Assembly (NCBI GenBank): GCA_031289815.1 | Contig: JAITOS010000136.1 | Span: 1-30,578, forward strand | DNA: 30,578 nucleotides | Origin: Peptococcaceae bacterium | Lineage (GTDB): Bacteria; Bacillota; Desulfitobacteriia; Desulfitobacteriales; Desulfitobacteriaceae | Direction: 5' to 3' | Shown here: piece by piece, positions 8,809 through 18,105 of the stretch | Layout of the letters: every line of letters begins with the position of its first letter | Numbering within the stretch: position 1 is the stretch's first letter | Program-made: the position numbers and the translations under genes | Notes under the pieces: generated by a model | What the model was told of the DNA's origin: nothing | The model's input: only the letters and a program-made list of their open reading frames with translations | The model's database searches: none

Positions 8809-10228
8809 CGCCCGGATGGCGGAACGCATTCGGGGGAGGCTCGTGGGAAATCCGGAGCTGTCCGGGCAAGGGTGCGCGATAGACAGCCGCCAAGTAAGCG
8901 GCGGGGAAATATTTTTTGCTCTGCCGGGGGAGCGGGCGGATGGGTATGATTATGTGGAGAAAGCCTGGGAACAGGGAGGGAGCGTCGCAGTCGCTTCTAT
9001 TCGATCGTTCGGGGAACGACCGTTGGAAGTTCCGGAAACAAAAGCGCTGATTCTGGTAGAGGAGCCGCTGATCGCCCTGCAAGAGCTGGCCGCCTGGAGA
9101 AGAAGCCTGCTGTCGGCGAAAGTCATCGGTCTGACCGGCAGCAGCGGTAAGACGACGACCAAGGATATGCTGGCGGCGGTGTTGGCGCAACGCTATCGTA
9201 CTTACAAAAATCAAGGGAATCAGAATAATGAGCTGGGACTGCCGCTGACGATTTTAAACGCGCCGGAGAACACGGAAGTATTGGTGCTGGAAATGGGGAT
9301 GCGGGGATTAAATGAGATTAAAGCGCTATGCCTGATAGCGCGGCCGGAGATGGGCGTTGTCACGAATATCGGCGTCACCCATATGGATCGGTTAGGGTCG
9401 CGGGAAGCGATTGCCAGAGCGAAATGGGAGTTGATTGACGCCTTGCCGCCGCAGGGTTTGGCTATTTTGAACGCGGAAGATGAGTGGAGTGTACGCCTGG
9501 CGCAGGGGGACGGGCGCCCGCAGCGCTTTTATGGCTTGCGGGGCCGCTGGCGCTCCCCGGATATTCAGGGCGGCGCTGTGAGGATGACGGCGGATTCCTT
9601 GGGAACCGCATTTACCGTTTCGGCCCAAGAGGAAACAGCGGCGGTACGCATACCTTTGCCGGGTGAACACCATGTGCTGGACGCTTTAGCGGCGCTGGCG
9701 GCGGGTTTAGCCTGCGGCATACCGCTGGCGGAGGGCGCTGAGGCGCTGTCACATTTTCAAGCGTCGGGTATGCGCTGGGAAGTTCGGCAAGGGATACATG
9801 GCAGTACGCTGATCAGTGATGTCTACAATGCCAATCCGGAATCAATGTCGGCTTCAGTCCGTATGTTGGCGGAGCGGGCTCAAGGCTGTTATACGCTGGC
9901 GCTCTTGGGCGATATGTACGAATTAGGAACGGAAAGCGGGCGCGGCCACCGTCAGGTGGGCCGAACGGTGGCGGAGACCGGCGTAGATTATCTGATGACG
10001 GCTGGCAGGCTGGCTGCGGAAATTGCGGCGGGGGCGGTTGAAGCTGGGATGGAGGCGGCGCGGGTCGGCTCCTTTGCGGCAAAAGAGGAAATGCTGGCCG
10101 CGGCGCGGCGCGTGTTGCGGAAAAATGCGGACGCCTGGGTTTTAATTAAAGGATCGCGGGGAATGAAAATGGAAGAAGTTACAGCCGGTTTACGGATACC
10201 CCAGGAGCAGGGGAGGACGGGAGAATGA
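8792..10228 (+). CDS. murF: UDP-MurNAc-tripeptide:D-Ala-D-Ala ligase MurF
   Basis: MurF attaches D-Ala-D-Ala to give UDP-MurNAc-pentapeptide. The 478-residue protein has the MurF-type P-loop LTGSSGKTTTKDML (about 114-127; MurF enzymes have GSxGKT where other Mur ligases have GTNGKT), the central motif NQNNELGLPLT typical of MurF, and the late YNANPESM motif. The ATG lies inside the end of murE (17-nt overlap) and the stop overlaps the mraY start by 4 nt, so translation is probably coupled across the three genes. Confidence 0.97.
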   Translation: MSVWTSARMAERIRGRLVGNPELSGQGCAIDSRQVSGGEIFFALPGERADGYDYVEKAWEQGGSVAVASIRSFGERPLEVPETKALILVEEPLIALQELAAWRRSLLSAKVIGLTGSSGKTTTKDMLAAVLAQRYRTYKNQGNQNNELGLPLTILNAPENTEVLVLEMGMRGLNEIKALCLIARPEMGVVTNIGVTHMDRLGSREAIARAKWELIDALPPQGLAILNAEDEWSVRLAQGDGRPQRFYGLRGRWRSPDIQGGAVRMTADSLGTAFTVSAQEETAAVRIPLPGEHHVLDALAALAAGLACGIPLAEGAEALSHFQASGMRWEVRQGIHGSTLISDVYNANPESMSASVRMLAERAQGCYTLALLGDMYELGTESGRGHRQVGRTVAETGVDYLMTAGRLAAEIAAGAVEAGMEAARVGSFAAKEEMLAAARRVLRKNADAWVLIKGSRGMKMEEVTAGLRIPQEQGRTGE

Positions 10229-11235
10229 TAGCCGAGCGTTTGCTGTTGGCCTTCGCCGCCGCCCTGCTGCTCACCGTCCTCTTGGGCCCGCTGCTGCTGC
10301 CGGTTTTGCGCATATTAAAATTCGGACAGTATATTCGGACAGATGGGCCAAAGGCGCACCAAAAAAAGGCGGGGACACCGACGATGGGCGGTATTCTATT
10401 CCTGATCGGGATCGTAGTCAGTACGCTGTTGGCGGCGGAGAAACCGCTATCTGTAGAGACGACGGTCTTGTTGGGGTCGATGCTGGCCTTTGGCGTGATT
10501 GGCTTTATTGATGATTATATTAAGGTAGTTTTAAAGAGAAACTTAGGTTTGAGAGCCTATCAAAAATTGCTGGGACAATTCGCCGTCGCCTTTCTTTTGC
10601 TTTGGATAGGCGGCTATTATCTGGGCGGCGGGACGGCGCTGCTTATGCCATTTACGGCAACGCGCCTATCCTTGGGAATCGCTTATTATCCACTGCTGGC
10701 GGTGATCCTGGTTTTCTTCGTGAACGCCGTCAATCTGACGGACGGTTTAGATGGTTTGGCCGCCGGAAGCTCGGCGATCACCGCCGTCGGCTATGTGATT
10801 TTGGCCGTGCTGTGGAGCCGGTACGCCGCTCCGGGACTGCTGTCGGCGCACGTCTCTGATTTTGCGGTGTTTGCCGCGGCGCTGGCGGGCGGCTGTATCG
10901 GTTTTTTGCGCTTTAACGCTCATCCGGCGAGGGTCTTCATGGGGGATACCGGTTCTCTGGCGCTGGGCGGAGCCTTCGCCGGGATGGCGGTTTTGAGCAA
11001 GAGTGAATGGGTGGTTTTGCTGATGGGAGGGTTGTTTCTGGTAGAAGCCGGTTCCGTCGTGATCCAGGTTCTGTGCTTTCAGACCACGGGAAAACGGGTA
11101 TTCCGCATGAGTCCGCTGCATCATCATTTTGAACTGGGCGGCTGGAAAGAGCGGAAAGTGGTGCGGGTATTTTGGCTGGCGGCGGCGGTGTTTACCCTGT
11201 TGGGGATTCTGGCGTGCCTGCCGGGGTTGAGGTAG
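10225..11235 (+). CDS. mraY: Phospho-N-acetylmuramoyl-pentapeptide transferase MraY
   Basis: MraY is the integral membrane enzyme that transfers phospho-MurNAc-pentapeptide to undecaprenyl phosphate, making lipid I. The 336-residue, many-helix protein shows the diagnostic motifs: KAHQKKAGTPTMGG near residue 44, FIDDYIKV with the catalytic Asp pair, NLTDGLDGLA, GDTGSLALGG and the HHHFELGGWKE motif near the C-terminus. The start overlaps the murF stop as ATGA. Length is normal for the family. Confidence 0.97.
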   Translation: MIAERLLLAFAAALLLTVLLGPLLLPVLRILKFGQYIRTDGPKAHQKKAGTPTMGGILFLIGIVVSTLLAAEKPLSVETTVLLGSMLAFGVIGFIDDYIKVVLKRNLGLRAYQKLLGQFAVAFLLLWIGGYYLGGGTALLMPFTATRLSLGIAYYPLLAVILVFFVNAVNLTDGLDGLAAGSSAITAVGYVILAVLWSRYAAPGLLSAHVSDFAVFAAALAGGCIGFLRFNAHPARVFMGDTGSLALGGAFAGMAVLSKSEWVVLLMGGLFLVEAGSVVIQVLCFQTTGKRVFRMSPLHHHFELGGWKERKVVRVFWLAAAVFTLLGILACLPGLR

Positions 11236-11268
11236 GACATAAAAGGGTATAAATGGAGGGTTGAAGGA

Positions 11269-12630
11269 TTGAACTGGCAAGGAAAACGTGTTTTGGTGAT
11301 TGGGGCGGGTCGGAGCGGCCAAGCGGCGGTGGGAAAACTAAAAAGCTTGGGAGCGGACGTCTATCTGACCGATCAGCAGCCGCAGGAAAGTTTGAGCGGC
11401 ATCGACGCCTTGGGGTTAGATCAGAACAAGCTGTTTCTGGGAGCAATGGCGCAATTTTCGGCAGTGAAGCCGGAGGGTCTTATCCTGTCGCCTGGGGTAT
11501 CGCCGCAAATAGCGGTGATTCGCGAGGCTATCGCGGCGGGCGTGCCGGTGTGGAGCGAGGTGGAGCTGGCCCTGTTTGATTGTCCGGCCCAATGTATCGG
11601 GATTACCGGAACCAATGGGAAAACGACGACGACGGCTCTCGTCGGAGAGCTGGTGAAGCGGTCAGGGCGGTCGGTGGTCGTCGCGGGGAATATCGGTCTG
11701 CCGCTGTGCGGTCAGGTAGACCATTTGGACGAACAGGGAATCGTGGTCGCGGAATTATCCAGTTTTCAGCTGGAGTTCATTGGGCAGACCCGGTTTGCCA
11801 TCGCCGTGATGTTAAATATTACGCCGGATCATTTGGATCGTCATGGCAGTCTGGAGGAATATATGGCGGCCAAGGCCAGGATTTTTGAAAATCAACGCCC
11901 TCAGGACGCGGCGATTCTGAACTGGGATGATGCGCGGATCAGGAAAATGGCGTCGGGAATCAAAGGGCGGGTGATCTATTTCAGTTCGGCGGAGGTGTTG
12001 GAAAATGGGTTCGGCGTTGATGGCCGTCGGCTTGTCTATAGCGAACAGGGGAAGAGGATTGAGCTGGCAGTCTGCGATGAACTGCAACTGCGCGGTCGGC
12101 ATAATTGGGAAAATATCATGGCGGCCAGTGCGGTTGCCCGTGAAATCGGCCTTTCCTGGGAACAAATCGCGGACGGCTTGCGCGCTTTTCGCGGGGTGGA
12201 GCATCGGCAGGAAATCGTGGGAACCTGGGATGGGATTCTCTATGTGAATGATTCCAAAGGGACCAATCCGGACGCGGCGGAGAAGGCGCTTCAGGCGTTT
12301 GATGAGCCCTTGGTTCTGATTGCCGGCGGCAAGAATAAAGGCTTGACGTTTGATCCCTTTATGCGGGTGGCCAAGGAGCGGGTGAAATCACTCATCCTTT
12401 TGGGGATGGCGGCGGCTGATATGGAAAAAGCGGCCCAAAAAGCCGGAATTCAAAGGATACTCAGAGCGGACGATTTTCCGGACGGGGTCCGGAAGGCGAT
12501 CAGCGAAGCGGCGCCTGGGGATGTGGTTCTGCTCTCTCCGGCTTGTACCAGTTGGGATATGTTTAAAAGTTATGAAGAAAGAGGGGAATTGTTTAAGACG
12601 TTAGTGCGTAGGCATTATAAAGAACCCTGA
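11269..12630 (+). CDS. murD: UDP-MurNAc-L-alanine:D-glutamate ligase MurD
   Basis: MurD adds D-Glu to UDP-MurNAc-L-Ala in the cytoplasm. The 453-residue protein starts with a Rossmann-like glycine motif (VIGAGRSG, about 9-16) and has P-loop GTNGKTT (114-120). It also has the conserved NITPDHLDRHGS segment and the C-terminal domain with YVNDSKGTN and LLSPACTSWDMF, both characteristic of MurD. Translation starts at TTG 11269 with GGAGGG 8 nt upstream. It follows mraY by 33 nt, the standard order. Confidence 0.97.
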   Translation: MNWQGKRVLVIGAGRSGQAAVGKLKSLGADVYLTDQQPQESLSGIDALGLDQNKLFLGAMAQFSAVKPEGLILSPGVSPQIAVIREAIAAGVPVWSEVELALFDCPAQCIGITGTNGKTTTTALVGELVKRSGRSVVVAGNIGLPLCGQVDHLDEQGIVVAELSSFQLEFIGQTRFAIAVMLNITPDHLDRHGSLEEYMAAKARIFENQRPQDAAILNWDDARIRKMASGIKGRVIYFSSAEVLENGFGVDGRRLVYSEQGKRIELAVCDELQLRGRHNWENIMAASAVAREIGLSWEQIADGLRAFRGVEHRQEIVGTWDGILYVNDSKGTNPDAAEKALQAFDEPLVLIAGGKNKGLTFDPFMRVAKERVKSLILLGMAAADMEKAAQKAGIQRILRADDFPDGVRKAISEAAPGDVVLLSPACTSWDMFKSYEERGELFKTLVRRHYKEP

Positions 12631-12681
12631 CGGAGAAAAGCCTATTTAGCGGCGCGGGAGAAGAGCAGGAGGGGGACTTTT

Positions 12682-13776
12682 ATGCAAAGGCGGCGCAAGC
12701 CGGATCAGATCCTCTTAGGGGCGATTTTGGCGCTTCTGCTGGTGGGAATCGTGATGGTGTACAGTTCCAGCGCGGTGAAGGGATATGTTCAGTACGACGA
12801 TCCGGCGCATTATTTCAAAATGCAGCTGCTGTGGTCCGGGCTGGGACTTGTGGCGATGGCGGGGGGACTGTGGATTGATATTGCGAAACTGCGCCGCTAT
12901 GCTAAGCAGATTTTCCTGCTGGCGGTCATCCTGCTGATCATGGTCAAGATTCCGGGAATCGGCCGTGAGGTCAATGGGGCGGACCGCTGGCTGGGACTGG
13001 GTCCTTTATCGGTTCAACCTTCGGAAGTGATTAAGCTGTCGATGGTCTTGGCGACGGCCCATCTCATGGCCTTGAACCCCCAGAAAATGAGTTCTTTCCG
13101 GCAAGGCGTCCTGCCGGTTCTGGCCCTTTTGGGCGTGGTGGCGGCGCTGATCATGCTGCAACCGGATTTAGGAACGACGTTAGTCGTCGCCGGAACGACC
13201 TTTTTCATGCTCATTGCGGCCGGCGCCCGAACGGCGCATTTAGTGGGGCTGGGCGGCGCCGGATTAGGCTTAGTGGCGGCGGCGGTGGTGGCGGCTCCTT
13301 ACCGAATGCGCCGGATATTCGCTTTTCTCGATCCCTGGGCGGACGCTTCCGGGAAGGGCTATCAAACGATTCAAGCGCTGTTGGCGTTAGGTCCGGGAGG
13401 ACTGTTTGGTTTGGGGTTAGGACAGAGCCGACAAAAATTTCTGTATTTGCCGGAAAATCATACGGATTTTATTTTCGCGATGATCGGAGAGGAATTGGGC
13501 TTTATCGGCGCGACCTTGGTGATTCTGTTGTTTTTTCTGATCGCTTGGCGCGGTTTCCGGACGGCGATGAGCGCGGCGGATCCGTTTCACGGCTTGATGG
13601 CGGTGGGCATTACCGCCATCATCTCGATTCAAGCGATGGTGAACATGGGGGTCGTCAGCGGGGTACTGCCGGTTACGGGGATCACCCTGCCTTTCCTGAG
13701 TTATGGCGGAACCTCTCTGGTATTCACCATGCTGGCGGCGGGGCTGCTGCTCAATTTATCCTGTCAGGCGCGCTAG
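12682..13776 (+). CDS. ftsW: SEDS peptidoglycan glycosyltransferase FtsW (SpoVE-like)
   Basis: FtsW polymerises lipid II into glycan strands and works as a pair with the class B PBP of the same cluster. The 364-residue protein has about ten membrane helices. SEDS signatures are visible: GADRWLGLGPLSVQPSE, with the residues before it forming the extracellular loop, a central LQPDLGT, the catalytic-loop region LYLPENHTDFIFA, and the late TLPFLSYGGTSL. An AGGAGGGGG site precedes the ATG. In spore formers the copy in this position is often called SpoVE; sequence alone cannot tell the vegetative from the sporulation role. Confidence 0.95.
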   Translation: MQRRRKPDQILLGAILALLLVGIVMVYSSSAVKGYVQYDDPAHYFKMQLLWSGLGLVAMAGGLWIDIAKLRRYAKQIFLLAVILLIMVKIPGIGREVNGADRWLGLGPLSVQPSEVIKLSMVLATAHLMALNPQKMSSFRQGVLPVLALLGVVAALIMLQPDLGTTLVVAGTTFFMLIAAGARTAHLVGLGGAGLGLVAAAVVAAPYRMRRIFAFLDPWADASGKGYQTIQALLALGPGGLFGLGLGQSRQKFLYLPENHTDFIFAMIGEELGFIGATLVILLFFLIAWRGFRTAMSAADPFHGLMAVGITAIISIQAMVNMGVVSGVLPVTGITLPFLSYGGTSLVFTMLAAGLLLNLSCQAR

Positions 13777-13869
13777 GAAGAGAGAAACGGGGTGCGCGCC
13801 GGATACGACGGGATTTTGGCAGAGCGGTCAGGGCGCAGAGAATAAAGACGGAAATGGGAGGTTAGAGCG

Positions 13870-14982
13870 GTGCGGGTACTGATAAGCGGCGGCGGAACAG
13901 GCGGACATATCTATCCGGCGCTGGCAATCGCGCAGGGATTATTGAAGCGGCAGCCGGATGTGACGCTCTTATACGTCGGAATCCGCAACGGGATGGAGGC
14001 GGACATTGTTCCGGCCACCGGGCTTGAGTTCGCCGGTATATCCGGCAGGGGGCTGCCGCGCCGCCTGAGCGCGGAGACGCTCAAGACAGCGGCGATCAGC
14101 TTGAAAGCGCTTTGGGAGACCAAGAGCATTTTGAAGCGTTTCCATCCGGACTTAGTCATAGGAACCGGAGGGTATGTGAGCGGGCCGGTGGTATTGACGG
14201 CTGCTCTGTTTGGCATTCCGACCCTCCTCCACGAGCAAAACGCTTACCCCGGAGTTACCAACCGGATATTGGCGCGCATCGTCAAAGGGGTTTTGCTCAC
14301 CTTTCCGGAAAGCCAGGCGCGTATGCCGGGCAATGCCGCCAAAATTCAGGTGGTGGGTTTTCCGGTAAGGTCGGAAATCGGCGGCGTTCACCGTCAGGAA
14401 GCGGCGGCGTTTTTTGGCTTGCGTTCGGACAAGCGCACGGTCTTAGTGACCGGAGGCAGCCAGGGGGCGCGTTCGCTCAATCAAGCGATGCTCACGGTGG
14501 CGGAACGCTTGCGGGACAATCAGGATATTCAACTGATTTGGGCGACCGGGAAAGCAACCTACGAAGAAACGGTCGAGGGGCTGAAAAAAAAGAATCTCCG
14601 GATAGACCGGCCCCAATGGCGTATCGGGGAGTACATCGAAAATATGCCGCAAGCCTTGGGCTGCGCCGACCTGGTCGTGGGACGGGCGGGGGCCGCTTCG
14701 CTGGCGGAAATCATGATCGCGGGGAAAGCGGCGATCCTCATTCCTTATCCTCACGCCGCGGCCAACCATCAGGAATATAACGCGCAGGCGTTGACGGACG
14801 CCGGGGCCGCTCGTCTGATTCTGGATAAGGAGCTGAGCGGGGACGGTTTATGGCGGGAAATGAATCGTTTGCTGAACGACGGCGAAGCCCTGCAACGGAT
14901 GGGACAGGCTTCCCGCTCGCTGGGGCAGCCGGAAGCGCTGAATAAGATCCTCGATCGCTGTTGGCAAACCGCCTGGAGGTAA
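13870..14982 (+). CDS. murG: Lipid II synthase MurG (GlcNAc transferase)
   Basis: MurG transfers GlcNAc from UDP-GlcNAc to lipid I at the inner face of the membrane. The 370-residue GT-B glycosyltransferase has the N-terminal GGGTGGHIYPALA loop (7-19), the HEQNAYPG segment, a second glycine loop VTGGSQGARSLN and the donor-site stretch GRAGAASLAEI. The start is GTG 13870 with GGGAGG 7 nt upstream. The 93-nt gap from ftsW holds no recognisable signal. Confidence 0.97.
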   Translation: MRVLISGGGTGGHIYPALAIAQGLLKRQPDVTLLYVGIRNGMEADIVPATGLEFAGISGRGLPRRLSAETLKTAAISLKALWETKSILKRFHPDLVIGTGGYVSGPVVLTAALFGIPTLLHEQNAYPGVTNRILARIVKGVLLTFPESQARMPGNAAKIQVVGFPVRSEIGGVHRQEAAAFFGLRSDKRTVLVTGGSQGARSLNQAMLTVAERLRDNQDIQLIWATGKATYEETVEGLKKKNLRIDRPQWRIGEYIENMPQALGCADLVVGRAGAASLAEIMIAGKAAILIPYPHAAANHQEYNAQALTDAGAARLILDKELSGDGLWREMNRLLNDGEALQRMGQASRSLGQPEALNKILDRCWQTAWR

Positions 14983-15070
14983 ATATATTCCGGAGGCCGC
15001 CGAGTGATTTTCACACCTTGGCCGCGCCTGGCATAACATAAGGCGTTGACAGGAGAAAGGAGTGAAGATC

Positions 15071-15853
15071 ATGTGGCCGCGAAGAAAGATTCAGTTACTG
15101 ATCCCGGCGGCGGCGCAGGGGATCGCCGGTTTACAAGCTCTGTTGCGGGGGATGGCGTTGGATTTCACCGAAACTGCCTATGACGGAGCCGTCTTGCCGG
15201 AAGCGGGGCAAGAGGCGCCTTTCGTGAACATTGAAGCCGACGTTACCGATCTGATGTATGCGGCAGGGATCGCGGCGGCGGACGCCTTTCTTGTCGCTGC
15301 GCGAGAGCAGGGATACCGGGTGTATTCCGTGGCCGAATTTCTCCGGACGCTTTTAGCGGGAGAGCGGGTGTTGCGTCTGCCTCCGGCGCCTGGGGCTGTA
15401 CATGATGAAAAGTTTTTGCTGTGGCGGCTGTTGGAACAGGCGGGTTTTGAACCGTCCGGTCTCTGCGAGCAGGAAAATGAATGGGTTTTCCGGCGCGGGA
15501 GAGGAATCCATTGGCTCTTGCCGGATGATTGGCTGACAGCGGTGGCGGGAGCGGAAATATTGGGCCGGGAACCGCGTTGGCTCGACGAAACAGTGTGCCG
15601 GAAAGAGCGGGAGGAGGAACTTGATTTTTATAGCGTCAGGGATCAAAAGTATCGCTTTATTGGCGCTGTGCCGCGTTCAGGCGGTCAATTACGGGAAAAA
15701 ACCACCGGGGAAGCGATTCAGACCGCGTTGAAGCTGGGAATCGCGTGGCGCGATATTCAGGAAATATTGAAAAAAACAGGAATGGAAATAAAAGCGGGTT
15801 GGCAGAATAGGAACGAAGAAGAATCAGGATTGATTGATTTTGAGGTGGCGTGA
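15071..15853 (+). CDS. Degenerate MurC-like protein in the murC position
   Basis: This 260-residue protein sits exactly where Bacillota clusters usually hold murC, between murG and murB. By eye, residues 7-30 follow the first strand and helix of MurC, but the UDP-binding glycine loop (GIGGxGM) is replaced by IPAAAQGIAG. Residues 66-129 align almost without gaps to the end of the MurC N-domain and the P-loop region: VAAREQGYRVYSVAEFL matches the family NPEIVAAxExxIPVxxRAEML stretch, and LLEQAGFEPS matches EAGLDPT. The ATP-binding GTHGKTTT itself is replaced by PPAPGAVH (104-111). Residues 205-240 resemble the HNALNAxAA...LGI helix. Most of the ATPase domain and the whole C-terminal domain are missing (MurC is about 450 residues). 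It should not be an active ligase. The frame is intact and the ribosome site AAAGGAG lies 8 nt before the ATG; GTG 15062 is an alternative start. Homology is inferred by eye. Confidence 0.7.
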   Translation: MWPRRKIQLLIPAAAQGIAGLQALLRGMALDFTETAYDGAVLPEAGQEAPFVNIEADVTDLMYAAGIAAADAFLVAAREQGYRVYSVAEFLRTLLAGERVLRLPPAPGAVHDEKFLLWRLLEQAGFEPSGLCEQENEWVFRRGRGIHWLLPDDWLTAVAGAEILGREPRWLDETVCRKEREEELDFYSVRDQKYRFIGAVPRSGGQLREKTTGEAIQTALKLGIAWRDIQEILKKTGMEIKAGWQNRNEEESGLIDFEVA

Positions 15854-16731
15854 TGCTTTTAGCGGGATTGCAAGGCCGTGTGGAACGGGAATACCCTTTG
15901 TCTAAATTAACGACCTGGCAGATTGGCGGTCCGGCGGAGGTGTGTTTTTGGCCCACCTCGAAGGAAGACCTGATCCAAGCCGCGGATCGGGCCGCGAGCG
16001 AGGGACTCTCGCTGCATATGCTGGGAAAGGGATCCAATATCCTGGCTCCGGACGAGGGGGTGAGGGGTCTGGTCGTCGTAACCACCGAACTGAAAAATAT
16101 CGTTTGGGGAAAATATGCGGCTCAGGCGGAATGCGGGTGTATGTTGAATGGACTGGCCCTGGAAGCCAGCCGTCGGGGTTGGAGCGGTTTAGAGTTTGCT
16201 TTTGGCATTCCGGGGACGGTCGGCGGCGGCGTGCGGATGAATGCCGGCGCTTATGGCCGGGAAATAGCCGATTCGCTGAAGAGCGCCTTGATTTGGCGGC
16301 CGGGTCAGGAAGCCAGGAGATTTGAGCGTCAGGAATTAGAATTTAGCTATCGGAGTTGTTTATTAGAACAGGATCAGTGGATCCTGGAAGGGGAATTCTA
16401 TTTTACCGCCGGTGATAAGCAGAAAATCAGAGCGGATATGCAGGACAATTTGAAGAAGCGAAAAAATGAGCAGCCTTTGCGGTTTCCTAACGCGGGGAGC
16501 GTTTTCCGTAATCCGCCGGGGGAATCCGCCGGACGTCTGATTGAATCCGCCGGTTGGAAAGGAAAACGCCTGGGCGGCGCGATGGTATCGGAACAGCACG
16601 CCAACTTTATCGTCAATACCGGCGGCGCGAAAGCCAGAGATGTGAGCGCTCTGATGAAGCGGATACAGGAAGACGTGGCCGCAAAGTTCCGGATAGAGCT
16701 GACGGCTGAAATCCATACGATCACGGACTGA
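15853..16731 (+). CDS. murB: UDP-N-acetylenolpyruvoylglucosamine reductase MurB
   Basis: MurB reduces enolpyruvyl-UDP-GlcNAc to UDP-MurNAc with NADPH and a bound FAD. The 292-residue product has the FAD-binding segments LGKGSNIL (about 56-63) and GIPGTVGGGVRMNAGAYG (about 118-135), the NAGSVFRNP motif with the proton-donating Ser, and the late Glu in LTAEIH. This pattern is that of the shorter (type II) MurB. The ATG at 15853 overlaps the upstream stop as TGATG, with GAGG 7 nt before it, so translation is coupled to the MurC-like gene. GTG 15850 is a possible alternative start. Confidence 0.96.
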   Translation: MLLAGLQGRVEREYPLSKLTTWQIGGPAEVCFWPTSKEDLIQAADRAASEGLSLHMLGKGSNILAPDEGVRGLVVVTTELKNIVWGKYAAQAECGCMLNGLALEASRRGWSGLEFAFGIPGTVGGGVRMNAGAYGREIADSLKSALIWRPGQEARRFERQELEFSYRSCLLEQDQWILEGEFYFTAGDKQKIRADMQDNLKKRKNEQPLRFPNAGSVFRNPPGESAGRLIESAGWKGKRLGGAMVSEQHANFIVNTGGAKARDVSALMKRIQEDVAAKFRIELTAEIHTITD

Positions 16732-16745
16732 CGGAGGGGATAGAA

Positions 16746-18017
16746 ATGACGATGGAAAGTTTTATCATTACCGGTAAACAGAGACTAGAGGGGACGATTC
16801 GCGTCAGCGGCGCTAAAAATTCTTCCCTGCCTTTGATGGCGGCGACGTTGCTGGCGGAAGGGACTTCCGTGCTGTGGGAAACTCCTGATCTGGCGGATAT
16901 TCTCCATATGCGTCAGGTGTTGGAAAATTTAGGCTGTGTTATTCACCTGGGACAAGACCGACAGATGAGCATTGACGCCGCTTCATTGCGCGACTTTGAA
17001 GTGGACGAACGCTTAATGCGGACAATGAGAGCTTCCAACCTCATTTTGGGGCCGCTGCTGGCTCGCTGCGGTCGGGTGCGGATTGCCATGCCGGGAGGTT
17101 GCGCCATTGGCTCCCGACCGATGGATCAACATCTGAAAGGCTTAAAAGAATTAGGGGTACGGATCAGAGAAACGCATGGCTATATCGAAGCCGCCGCCGA
17201 GCGGCTGCGCGGAGCGGATATCTATCTGGACGTGCCGAGCGTGGGCGCGACGGAGAACATCATGATGGCGGCGGTTTTGGCCGAGGGAACGACGCGGATA
17301 CATAATGCGGCGCGAGAACCGGAAATTGTAGATTTACAAAATTTTCTCAACAAGATGGGCGCGAAAGTCCGGGGGGCGGGCTTGGACGTCGTCAAAATCG
17401 AAGGGACGAAGCGGCTGACCCCGGCTGAGCACACGGTGATCCCGGACCGGATCGAAGCGGGAACCCACTTGGTGGCGGCGGTCATGACCCAGGGGGATAT
17501 TCAGCTGGAGAATGTGATTCCCGAGCATTTGGAGCCGGTGATCGCGAAGCTGCGGCAAGCGGGCGCTTTGATTGAAGTGGAAGACGACCGGATGCGCGTG
17601 CGTCACGAAGGGCCGGTGCAGCCGGTGGATATCAAGACGATGCCCTATCCGGGCTTTCCGACGGATATGCAGCCTCAGTTTATGGCGATGCTGGCCTGCG
17701 CCGGCGGCACGAGCATTATTACGGAGACGATTTTTGAAAATCGCTTTCAACATGTGGATGAATTGCGCCGGATGGGAGCGAATATCCGGGCGGAAGGACG
17801 TACCGCCGTGATCCGCGGTACGGATAAGCTGGAAGGATCGTTTGTGGAAACGACGGATTTGCGGGCCGGAGCGGCTCTGTTTCTGGCCGCCTTAGCCGCT
17901 GAAGACGTAACCGTGCTGGAAAAAGTAACGCATATTGACCGGGGCTATGAAAATCTTTTGGAAAAATATCAGGCGCTGGGAGCCAAAGTAAAACGCATGA
18001 CGCCGCATCATCCCTGA
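16746..18017 (+). CDS. murA: UDP-GlcNAc 1-carboxyvinyltransferase MurA
   Basis: MurA commits UDP-GlcNAc to murein synthesis by adding enolpyruvate from PEP. The 423-residue protein shows the N-terminal SGAKNSSLPLM motif and the catalytic-loop GGCAIGSRPMDQH with Cys119, the residue that fosfomycin alkylates. A fosfomycin-sensitive enzyme is therefore predicted. It also has the GPVQPVDIKTMPYPGFPTD segment. GGAGGGG precedes the start. An 88-nt gap follows before ftsQ, one of the larger gaps in the cluster. Confidence 0.97.
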   Translation: MTMESFIITGKQRLEGTIRVSGAKNSSLPLMAATLLAEGTSVLWETPDLADILHMRQVLENLGCVIHLGQDRQMSIDAASLRDFEVDERLMRTMRASNLILGPLLARCGRVRIAMPGGCAIGSRPMDQHLKGLKELGVRIRETHGYIEAAAERLRGADIYLDVPSVGATENIMMAAVLAEGTTRIHNAAREPEIVDLQNFLNKMGAKVRGAGLDVVKIEGTKRLTPAEHTVIPDRIEAGTHLVAAVMTQGDIQLENVIPEHLEPVIAKLRQAGALIEVEDDRMRVRHEGPVQPVDIKTMPYPGFPTDMQPQFMAMLACAGGTSIITETIFENRFQHVDELRRMGANIRAEGRTAVIRGTDKLEGSFVETTDLRAGAALFLAALAAEDVTVLEKVTHIDRGYENLLEKYQALGAKVKRMTPHHP

Positions 18018-18105
18018 CCGGCGCAAAAATATTTACAAAAATATTCATAAAAGGGCATAGCTATTTTGCTGAGGATTCATTATACTGTGGGCTAGGGGGT
18101 ATGAC

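Noticed and set aside
8224..9214. Two long minus-strand frames opposite murE and murF.
   Set aside because: Antisense shadows of strongly conserved genes; no ribosome site or family motif.
15071..15853. A full, active MurC disrupted by a frameshift.
   Set aside because: The frame is continuous and no MurC C-terminal domain or P-loop was recognised in the other frames between murG and murB; there is no room for it.
18033..18086. Possible promoter before ftsQ (TATACT at 18081-18086, with TTTACA far upstream).
   Set aside because: No good -35 box lies 16-18 nt before TATACT; TTTACA is about 42 nt away.
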